Source of the DNA: Undaria pinnatifida
Lineage: Eukaryota; Sar; Phaeophyceae; Laminariales; Alariaceae
DNA length: 64,000 bases
NCBI GenBank assembly: GCA_012845835.1
Contig: JABAKD010000027.1
Span: 7,991,364 to 8,055,363 of the forward strand
Reading direction: 5' to 3'
The position numbers were made by a program, and so were the translations under genes. A model generated the notes under the pieces. It ran no database searches. It was not told the origin of the DNA and saw only the letters and a program-made list of their open reading frames with translations. Within the stretch, counting starts at the first letter, position 1, and the number at the start of each line of letters is the position of its first letter. This document shows, piece after piece, positions 23,301 to 35,300 of the stretch.

Positions 23301-26300
23301 TCAAGCCAAGAACCTTGCAGGGCAAAAAAAAAAAAACATCTCTACCTTGGCATCATGTGTCTAACAATCATATGCTGCTTCGCGCTCACACTATGATTAG
23401 CCGGTTGATACCGTCGCACATCTTGATCGCTTTGATCCTTTTGATAGCATTTTTTCGGGGAGGGGGGGGGGTTCCGAAAGGGCTAATCGTACAATTCTTC
23501 TCAGAGAAGTCTCGGGGCGTTTGGGGGGGGGGGTGAAATAGAGAGCTCCTCACGTGAAAAGCCTGGGAAAAAATGACCCCTTTAGAGCCCCCAAAACCCT
23601 CCATATACTAACTTAATTTTGTCCCCAAAAAAGGTTTCCAGCTGTCAAGGCGTTAAGGGTACCGCTATCGTAGCATGCGTCGAGACCACAGGGAGGCGGC
23701 GTGGTAGAAGACCCTGCACCTTGGCCTTTCCGGAGGCGGAGTAAAGCTTTGAGGTCACCGCGTGAAGAGCGGCTCTGAGCTCCATCATCTCGCTGTCGCT
23801 GGGCGATCGCGACATCGCCCTCTGGATGTCCTCCTTTTGTTCCATCAGCTCCGCCACCTGGCCAACAAACAGGCCGATTGGTGAGGGGTTAGGCTAAAAC
23901 AGGGATGCAGACGGGGCTTTTTTCATAGCTCGGCGCCAAAAAACTAAGAGAAAAAAAAGAAAAAAAAAAAGAGAAAAACGATGAACAGATCATGCCATTA
24001 ACAACGATGAATCATGACAACTTACTAACTAAAAACGAGCGGCCGGTGTACCACGCAGCTTGAACAAGGGTGAGTTTGGGCCCTAGAATTTATCGAACTC
24101 ACAGCTGACCTTGTTAGAATAAATTTGTAAAATTATTGAACGAAAAAAAACAGGTGGGTATATTGGTTTCAGCTGCTGTCTCCCTCCACACGGGTTATAT
24201 AGAATCAGTGCGCAGAATGATTATGGACTGAAATTGCCCTTGGTAAACTTATCCTGTTCACCCTGACAGCACGCAGGGGTGGTCATGCAGCTTCAAAAAG
24301 TGATACCAGGTACATCTATAAACACGCGCGACCGGAGTCGGTTTGTGACAAAATGGGCCGACATCAGATGCCCACCTTGCCGGGCACGACCGCGATGGGT
24401 TCGCGGGGTGGGTCTTTTTCGGGACTCTTCGACGCATCTGGCTGAAATGCACGGTTTTTGAACGCTACGGTGATGTTTCCGCAAGATTCGTTGAATAAGT
24501 ACAAGTACATGCACTATATCAGATTTTGCGGCAGTTGGGTACGGCACCCTGAGACTTCGCGGTGAGCCCAAGCAATGATCGACGCGTACAATCGATCGGT
24601 GTTCCCGTTCAGCGGAGCTTTGGAGTTGGGACTCTGAAACCGCATTGATTGGACGAGATCACGCAAATTAGTGGCTAGAAGACAGGAAACAAGGGCGCGA
24701 TACAACATGGGGTCTATCGCTACTAGGAGGGAAGTGGGGACCAAGCGTTGACGGGACCAGGGCTGGACCAACGCGGCCGACCTGCTGTTGGCACCGGTTT
24801 TCGCGGAAGACTTTGCCGTCCGCGTACGTAGGTAAGGCTACGACCAAAACACTTTTGGGTGAGGTGGCTCGACGGTGATCAGCAAGGGTGTAAGAAGTTT
24901 GGGTGGGACTACTGGCCGACGCAGGAGGCCTCATCCAATCTAACACTTACATGAAGCGATCCGTAACGGAGATAAATAATACTACAGTAATATCGTCATC
25001 CGATCAGATGAATCTAAACTGTAAAAAAGAGGTTGGAACCACATCGTCGATGAGATTTATTTTAAAAACTGTATCGAGTGCAGTCATCTGTATCGCAGCG
25101 CCCGCGAAACCTCGGTTTGACACGAGGAACGACTAAACACTTAAGATCGCCCCACCCACCCCGCATTGAGTATTCTTCTACAAGTTGCGATAATTTCCGG
25201 GAAAAGCTGCAGCGCCGAAGGTACCTCAGCCGAGGGCAACCTCAGCGCGCGTGGTATATCCACGGGCGAGGACTTCCTGCCGGCGCAGGAGGCCTCATCC
25301 AATCCAACACTTACATTAAGTGATCCGTAACGGAGAGAAAGGATACGATAGTAACATCGACCAGCCCACATGAGTTAATAGTTTAATCTACAAGGTTCCC
25401 CTCGACGATCTGGTTCGCTTGAAATCCTCGGGGGCGTCGACTAATTTAAAGGGGGGAACCCAGGCCTCCCTACGTGTGTATGAACTATTTTCGTCATGAT
25501 AGCTACCGGGCAAAGAACGGAGAACATAACAAAACTCTCAAAAGCCAAAGAAAAATAATAAGCCACTGGGAGAGCAACCGGGCGAGTAACACCTACCAGC
25601 CCAAACGACTTTATACTTCAGTCTATACTATCATTTAGACACTCCCCTTCGAAAACCTAACAAATAACCTTCCACCGCCAGCTACAAAACCTTCCCCCCA
25701 CCCAACCTCCAGTGTTTACGGTAAGGCACCCACGAGGCAGTTACATAGTACTCCCATTGCTGTCTCTGGAAGTGGCCATACCGGAAATTTAATTACCTCA
25801 TTGAAGCTGTCATCCATATGCAAGTCCGCCTCACAAGCAGTTCTCACTAGGATTTAGCTCACCTTGCATGCGACTTCGCCGAACACCTCACGGCGATTCG
25901 CGCTTGGTGCTCGCGATGTCTGCCTGGTCGGTGCAAACACGTCTCGCTCCGTCCCGGCATTGTGGGATGCGAGGGTCTACGGACATGAGACTACGGCAAC
26001 GCATGAAAAGAGTACACCTCCCCCCCCCTTAAGTAATACACGGAACAGCTGAGTGCCCAAATGTTGGTGGTGTCTTTATTAGGAGTAGGATCGGCGCTCC
26101 GTCTCGAAACGATGCGTGTTCAAAGGTCGAAGACCAGAGGCAAAGGCAAACAACAAACGAGCACGCCCCCCCCCCCCATCCCCCCTCCCCCCTTACCTCT
26201 TTCATCACGACCGCGTCCGTGGGGACGTCCACAATCTGCCGGTCTTTGTCCGGCAGCATGTCCGACAGTACCTGGAGGAAGCGCACAGCCGTTGGGCGGA

Positions 26301-29300
26301 TCCGCAAGCAGCGAATGGGGTGCGGTGCGGTGTGGTGCGACAGCAGCGGCTGAAAAGCGACGGACTACAACACCGAGGATCAAAGTACCGAGGCGGAAAA
26401 AAAGACGAACAACACAGTACGCCTTATACCCAACGTCACGCGATCAAGCGGGCATCGTCGCGTGCCTGCGCGCTTTGTGCGAGAGCCAAAAACATCAGGG
26501 TATCCGTCAAAGGTGAACGTGAAGGACGGCCCGGGGGCGGGCGGAAAACTGGTCCCACCGTTTTCATGCCGAAATATTTGCTACGAGTACCCAGGAGGCG
26601 GACGGGGCTGAGGTAGCGGTGCCGGCAGCGCGGCGGGGGAGGGAGATAAGAGGGGAGCCAGCGACCGTACGGCCCGTCAAGCTACGTAATAAAAATCAAA
26701 GCAACCATCAAGAAGGCGATCAATGGTAAAACCACTCCCTCGCGCTCTCTGTAATGGTGATTTATCACATAAGCTCATTACGTTGAAATCTAGCCCGGTG
26801 TCGCTGATTCAAAGACAACACCCCCCCTGCCCCCTCCCGCCCCCGCTCCCGTATCCATAATCGCATGCAGACCCACCTCTTCCTTGAGACGTCGGATCAT
26901 CACTACCTCTTCGAGAATCATCTTCAGTTCCGACGCGTTTGACGAACCGCTAACGTCAAGTCCGAAGGGTCCCTGGTGCGCCGCACAATACCTGGACAGG
27001 ACAAACAAAATAAAAACATAAAATAAAGTAAAAATACGTCTGCCACGAGAAGCCCGGCGCTCTAGACGATATTACGGCGAGGGCGCGCCAAATATTGCAG
27101 ATTCAACTATTCATTGGTTTGGCGCGTTACCTGTTTTCGTTCCGTTTCGCTTCGTGAATAGCGGTTCTCTGAGCTTTGCTCAAGCTCAGCATCACACGAA
27201 AAAATGTAGGTATACATTGAAAAGCGACGGACGCTACGTAGGCAAGTGCTGAATATGGGTGGAGGGTGCCACCTGGCTCTGAGAATCAAGGCCCACGTAC
27301 GGAACACGACGGCGAAAAATATATGCCAAACAACTACGTCAGAGAACACCGCCCCAGCTGCCAGTCGACATAAAAGCCAGCTACGGGTACAAACAACAGA
27401 AGGCTAAGGGTTTACGCCCTCTAGCAAGAAAAGCGACCGACTCTTAACGCAGTTTTTAATAACCTTAATAGACATTCTTTAACCGTTTCAACCCCTCACT
27501 TTAAAATCCCCTCCTTATGCTAATATCATATCTCTTGCTCCTCATTACCCCCTATCGTGTACGGACTCGCCTGACCGCGAAAGGGTGGAAGGCGCGAAAC
27601 GTGTCGGGCATGAGCGCCTTCAGCTGCATGAACAGCTCCGCGGGCCTCGACAGCGCGGGGGTTCCCGTAACGCACATGGCTCGCGCTGTATTTTGTTTTT
27701 GCGTCAAAAGGGTTTTGTTTTCGCGTGTGTGTGTCAGCGAGTGTGTTGCCACCGGGATGGGGCTTTGAGGTGAGGGGAGAATGGGCGGGCGGAACGGTAA
27801 AGGGGGCACAAATAAACACACATAGATAGATAGCTACGCAGAAAAAAGAAAAATAACCGCACATATGAGTCACCTCACGCTAGGGGAGCAGCAGATTCTA
27901 AGAACTTTCCGAAGCCCGTAACACGAGGAGCTCAATATCCCACTCGAAACACGACCTTGGAGACGTTCGTTCTTTTCACGCCCGACCAACGTTTCTATGC
28001 GTTAGTCCTAACGCAATTGTACCGCGTAAAATTATCACAACAACCGATAGGTCCACGCTTGAGGTCAACCGTGACATGATCAGAAACGTTTGGCCCAAAA
28101 CAGCGACACCACTACCGTGGGATAACTTTGACCCAAATTTGACTTCGCAATCACATAGACACACGAAAACAGACGCAGAGACGCACAGAAACAAAATACT
28201 CACATACATACACACAGTCAGACACAATGCACAAGCAAAGAGTCGAGCGAAGGCGCCACCACAGACTCAAGACACAAAACACCAACGCGCGCACATGCTC
28301 GGATACAAGACACAGCAGTCGCAAACACCCAGGCACAAGAACCAAGCAGGAGGAGATGGAGAACGAGAAGGGCGAGGAGGCCAAGGATAACAACAAGGAG
28401 AAGGAGGAAGGGTCGGGGGGGGATATCGTCCTCATCCTTCGCGGACGAAAGAGGCGTCCGGCGAAACCCGGAATCTAACACGAAGCTGGTCCACTTTGCG
28501 ACAAGAACGAGGCGACGACCTCCTCTCCAAGCAACAAAACCATTCGTTCTCTATTGGGCTGAACCGTGTACTGCACGCCGTCGGAAGGCAAACAAATTGC
28601 TGCCAAGTATGTGACCACCATAGAGTACACCCCGGGCGGGCGGTGTGAAATACCCAAGAAACAGCGATCAACCTACACAACCCCCCTCCAACCTCCACCC
28701 CCGCCTCCCCCCTGCTAGCGTCCGGGTGCACAGTTAACCGCCGACTCTGTAGGGGTGCACCTGAGGTTGCTGAGGCTCTTCACCTTGAGCGCTATTCCAG
28801 AAACCAAACTATCTCCCCCCCCCCCGGCACGCGCGCCGGTGCCAGGCGACACGTTACCCCCTCTCCGACCCGCCCCGCTGCTGCCCCCGATTTCTTCCTC
28901 TCGCATCGCAACTACCCCTTGCTTTTCCTTTTGCCATAATTTTCGTATCTACCTGCCGCCTCCCCCCGCCCTTCCCCGCGGCAATAACGCCTCTTTGCTT
29001 GGCCTTGGCCAACTCACCAGCCCGTTGCATCAGGGGCACGACCGCCAGAGATCGCTGAGCGTCGATGCTCTTCAGGAAATGACTCTCGTCGGCAATAATA
29101 AACTGAAACTGAAAAAAAAACAGGCCGAGGGTGAAGGGGAGGAAGGCAGGAGGGGGGAGGGAGGGGGGTATGGGGCGTGTGGGGAAGGGAGAGGGAGAAG
29201 TGATTGCGGTGAGGCGGGCGGATGCATGTAAGGAAATTGGTTGGCGTGGCTGTATAGAGTTGTGGGCTGCGAGGGGGGGGCTTGCAGAGGGCATAGAGGT

Positions 29301-32300
29301 GACAGAAAGCGCGGTGTGAACAGTTTCTTGCAAAGAAACAGAGCGCTTTCTCAAACGCCGGGAAAAAAAACAACGACGACGAAACGACATAGGCAATGAC
29401 GAGCATCGACAGCGACAACGACAACGGCAATAACATCAGCAACACCACCACCGTCACCTTTGAAAAAAAAACACCTCCACCAACACCAACACCAACACCA
29501 GCACCACGCCACCAACACCAACATCACCAACATCACCAACAACACCACCAACAACACCAACACCACCACCAACACCACCAACACCACCAACACGACTACC
29601 AGCGCCACCAACATAACCAAACTGTGACACCCTCCACCCCTTCCACTCAGCGCGCATGGCAATACAACAGCACAGCATAACAACACAAGCAGGGAAAATA
29701 AAAGTACGAGTGTAAGCAAGAAGGAGGGAGAGGGACAAGCGCGGGGGGGGGGGCGTACTCATCTGCTGCTTGCCTTAGTCGTCTGGACCATTGACCACGC
29801 ATCCCTTTCGAGACGGAGCACCGTTGCTACTCCTGATAGAGACACCTCCAACATTTGGGCGCTCATTACGCTTTTTCTATATACTACATAAAACTGTTCG
29901 CCTATCCTATCCCCGTTCTGTTTCGCCGTCTGCGGCCACCATCTATCTCCTAGGATAGCGATCGTTTTCTCGCTACTCTCTAGCCTACCAAACTCTTCCA
30001 TGACACATACGTCTAATTCCATCATCTTCTCCTCTAACTCATCCCGTTCCTCCTTGTATACTTCACATTCTCCTACTATGTGACTCCTACTCTCTATTGT
30101 AGTGCCACACGGGCACGTGTGTAACCACGTCCTCCTCCTCCCGACTACTGGCACATATCTTCTTTCTTTCTGGTAGGTCCAGGTCCCCTACACGAAATCG
30201 CAGTTTCAGCTTTTTCGCGTAGTCCATTTGGCCGTGCAAATACGTGTTAATCCCAATATCTTCTCTCAACCCCTCCAACTGGTTCTCTTCGTTCACCTTA
30301 TTTCTTAGCACTAGCCTTTCCCTTTCTTCTATTATTTATTTTACTTCTTTCTTGTACCCGCCAAACTTCTCTGTAGACAGTACTGTACCTCTTCTTGGTC
30401 TCCCCCTAAATGCTTCCATATTTTCTCGACTACGTTATCCCATCTTATTCCAGCTCGCCCTTTCGTTACTTTCTCCCATACATTAAACTTTATCAACATG
30501 GCTAGCAACCTCTTTTCTGGCATATTCTTTACTTTATATTGCCATTTCAACTTTTTCACGTCTCTGTTTGTTTTAAGTGGGTACATTTGTAGTTCTACTC
30601 TTAATGCTGCATTACTCGTCGTACTTGAGCATATTTTTATCCTTTCAGCTGCTGCTGTCATCTGCACTGTTTTCAGTTGTTTTGAGACCTTCGCGTTCCC
30701 TTCCCATACTTTTGCATTTTTTAGCTTTGGCGCGATTACATTAGTCAGAATACATATTTCAATCCTAGTGTCAAGGTGCGAGTCTGTTAGGATCGCATCC
30801 ATGTTGCCTACTTATAAATTACCATTTCGTATTACTTTCGCTACGTGTGCATCCCAGGAGCAGTCCTTTGATATTTCTATGCCAAGGTACGTATACTGGT
30901 CTACGATCGGTAGTTCATCTTCTCCCCACTTCCATTTGACATTTACCGGATTCGCATTATCTTCGTTACATACAACTACTGCGCATTTTTTCGCGTTCGC
31001 TGTCTATCTCCATTTCCTAGTGTACTCAAGTGCCTTCTCTATCTGTTTCTGCAATCCTTGGGGTGTTTCTGATACCCCCACGAAATCATCCGCAAACATC
31101 AACTCCGACGCCGTATCTTCCCCCATCGTGACTCCTTGCTTTGCTTCTTCGACGGCTACTATCATGTCATTCATACATACCTTGAACAAATTGGGTGATA
31201 GTGTACATCCCTGTGCAACAAGAGGGGGGGGGGGGGCAGTAGACCGCGGACAACAGCCCGGCTTATCGCACCTGCCCCGCCCAAAGAAGAGACTTGTTCA
31301 CCATGCGCGAGGCCAGTTCGTAGGATATGATCACCATTTGAGCGCTGTCCCTGACCCCCTCCTTGCCATTCTTCACGATCTGCCCCCCGTGACAGCAAAA
31401 AAGCGAAGTGCGAAACGAAAAAGGTTATAAATCAACAAAAAAACGGATTGGGCGTGGACGTCATCCACCGACAGCAAAACAAGACAAAGCAGGCGAACGA
31501 AGCCTACCCCCCCCCCCCCCCCTCCCTTCCCACCTCTGCCCCCTCTGCCTCCTCCCTCCCACTCCCCCCCCCTCCCCCCTCCCCCCCTCCCTCTCCCCTG
31601 CACCCCACGAAAAACAAACCAATCAACTGGCCAACCCAGTAACCGATCAGCCAATCAATCAACTAATCAACCAGCCAACCATTCAACTGACCAACCTGAG
31701 TGTTTCCATTTGTCAACCCCCGCACTCACTTCCTAGCCGCGTTCTGCCAGCCCAACCCCCTTACCCCCCTTCCCTCCTACCCCCCCCCATGCATTTTACG
31801 TACAAACCAACCAACCAACCAACCAACCTGAGTGTTCTCCTTAGTCAACCCCGGCACCCATTTCTTACGTAGCCTCGTTCTGTCCAACAACCCCGTTTTC
31901 CCACTCTTCCCTCACCCCCCCGCCCCCTCCCTACATTTCACACAAAAAAACAACGAATTCAACCAACCAACTAATCCGCCAACCCACCAACCCACCAACC
32001 AACCAACCAAACCAATCCACTAACCAACCAACCCACCAACGAACCCACCAACCAACCAACCAACCAACCAACCCACCAACCAACCCACTAACCAACCAAC
32101 CAATCAACCAACCAACCCACCAACCAACCAACCAACCAACCAACCAACCCACCAACCTGAGTATTTTCCTTCGTCAACCCGGGCACCCACTTCCTAGCCT
32201 CGTTCTGCCAATTGGCCCGGAGGCTAGACGGCGCAATGACGAGCACAGGCCAGTCCTCACGATAGGAGCAGGCCACCGCCAACGCCTGAAGGGTCTTGCC

Positions 32301-35300
32301 TAGGCCCATCTCGTCGCCTGAATATCGTTTCCGGGATGATTTTTTTTGCACGAGACGCACGTACGGAGAGGTGCGGTGTGGCGTGGGGCGGCGTGGCGCG
32401 GCGCGGCGCGGCGCGGCGCGGGAGGGAGGGAGGGAGGGAGGGAGGGAGGGAGGGAGGGAGGGAGGGAGGGAGGGAGGGAGGGATGAGGGGGGGGGGCGGA
32501 GGCAAAGGTTCGAACACAGTTGGCGACAGCACTTCAGAACTTCGCAGGTAACAAACTTTAGCTCCACTGCTGTTGCACGAAACACAAGAAAATATGCAGC
32601 GCATAATGCTAAAATTGCTGTACGAATCACCCTGTATCACAGGCATTTGACCCCGGCCCAAAAAGAGGTTTCTTGAACTGGTCCTGCTCAGTAGAGTTGT
32701 AAAAGAAGACCCCCGTCAACGTTCCCTCCCTTGCCTCCCCTTCGTACCCCCTCTTCCCCCATCCAACATGAATTGTGGATAACAAAGAACCCCACCGTGC
32801 TAAGGGCGACAGATCTACACACAAGCACGAAAGCAAGCAAGCCAACAAGCCAACAAGCAAGCAAGCAAAGCAACCAAGCGAAGCGACCAAGCAAAGCAAC
32901 CAAGCGAAGCAACCAAGCAAAGCAACCAACCAACCAATCAACCAAGCCAAGCAACCAACCAACCAACCAACCAAGAAAGCACCCAAGCAAGCAAGCAACA
33001 CGCAAAAAAGCTGTCGATCGGGTAAAAACGTTGCAAAGGACCCGCAAACAATGGAGCCTACGAGAAACAAGCGCTACAGCAACAGCAGCAGTGCTGCGGT
33101 CGAGAGAAACGCGACCGAGGGACGCAATGAGCTGGAAACTTCTTCCGACCCCGATGAGGCGAAAATCAACGCCCCGTACACAGACCTCACCCTGCCCCGC
33201 TCATCACACGCGCGTCATGCGCAGTCAGCCCCAACCACACCTTATTCTCCGCTCACTGGCAACGCCAACATCAATTTCCGAACGCAGGACCCGTCCTTTC
33301 TACCCCCCTCTCCCCAGTTTAGTAGACAAGACACCTGCGAGAAAACGATCGCTATCCTAGGAGTTAGATCGTGGCTACAAAAGGCAGGGAATACGAAGAC
33401 AAGCAAAGAGGTTTTATGTAATGCAATGCTTATATGTGAAGAGCGCCCAAACGTTAGAGATGTCTCTATTAGGAGTAGGAATCGCCCTCCGTCTCGAAAA
33501 GGGATGCTTGGTCAATGATCAAATGACTAAGGCAAGCAAACAACGAGTACGCCCCCCCATGTCCCCCGCCCGTCCGCTCTCCCCCCGCCCCCTCCTTACG
33601 AACCGCACCTAGTAGAACTCTCCCCCGCTTCTTGATGGCAAAGAGCAGGCACTCCGCCTGAGGGTTTCCAATCGGCGTGATTCGGCAGGCGTTTCAGGGT
33701 CAGGCGTTTCAAATTAAGCAGTTGTCATTGGTATATCCCGTTTTTCCCTTCACCAAGAATCAATTAATCAACCATTTTTTCAAAATTATTACGAATATAA
33801 TTCGTACGCCGTTACGTAATTTGTACTGTGTATGTACATTACAGTAGGTGTGAGTTCGACCAATTGGTCGATATCTGACATGATACTCAGGTTTCTGCAA
33901 ACTTTCGTAATACGTGCACACGGACACACATTTTGTACCACGATAATAAATACATGTGCCTGTACCAAGTATACTGTTGACCGAAGAGTACCTCATTTCA
34001 ATAATTTTTCAAAAGCATGCAGTGCGTAAAGAAGAACAGCATAAAGTTATAAAACCCAACATCCCACTTTCGCGTTCAAGCGAAGACGGCTAGCTTTGTT
34101 CCGGTTGGGGTCGGTTTCAAGTTCCCTCGAACCCTTAGGAGTGTTTTGCGATATGATACCAAGTTTTTGCTTGCGTAGGATATCACACAACAAGAGTATT
34201 GAAACCGGCAAGAGACACAACCCAAAAGGTCCACTCGACCCACGAAAATTACGTTAAAGGTGCCATGTTAGCCCGTTTTGGCTTATTTTATGTGCATTGG
34301 ATTGCCGTTGAGTTATGACTGCGTCGGTTTAAATACTATTACTACATTTTTTCCTACCCACCCAAATTTGGCATCACACAAATACCTTATTGTTGCTCTC
34401 CATCTACGGTATAAAGAGTATTTTCTGAACATCAGCGTCTTCCCCCTAGAGCCTAGAGTCTCCGCTCCCTTCCTACAAAAGCGCGGCGCAACCCCCACCG
34501 GTTCGGCACAGTGGGTTGGCGTTGAGTTATGACTTTGTCGGTTTCAATACTATTATTACATGTTTTCCTACCCAACCCAATTTAGTATCCCTCAAATACC
34601 CTATTGTTGCATTCCATCTAAGGTATAAAGAGTATTTTGTGCACACCAGCGTCTTCCCCCTCGAGTCTCCGCTCCCTTCCAACCACAAAAGCGCGGCGCA
34701 ACCCCCACCGGTTCGGCACAGTAAGGACCCCAACTTCGACCCCGACCAATTTAATAGGGTGTTTGCGAGATACCAAAATTTGGTTGTGTCGGAAAATATA
34801 TGATCAACGAACATCATCGTCCAAGCCCAACCCAACCCAAGAACAATTCGGTTGGCCTTCGGTTATGACGTTTTTTGGTTTACCATTTTTTAATCCAACC
34901 AAATTTAATTCTCGCAAACACCCAATTAATAACTATATTTCCATTGTTACGGTCGCTTTGAGACCCCCACGTCATCTCCCGCTTCACGCTTCCCTCGCTC
35001 CTTCGTGCTCGATTTTGGTGCACGAACACAAATAAATAAATCGTTTTGGGAACCTACATACCCGTATTACGCCCCGACGGACTCACGACCCGAACCGAAC
35101 CGAACCGAACCGAACCGAACCGAACCGAACCGAATTGAACAAAAAAAAAAAACGAACGGAACCGAAACGAACTGACAAACAGAATCGAAAATGATCGAAC
35201 AGAGCCGAATACAACTGAACAGAACCGAACGGAACTGAACCGAAACGAATCGAACCGAAACGAATCGAACCGAGCAGAACCGTACCACAACCGAACCGAA

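Noticed and set aside
30498-31430. 310-residue plus-strand frame
   Set aside because: It is antisense to the LINE reverse transcriptase, whose FADD and zinc-knuckle motifs are on the minus strand.
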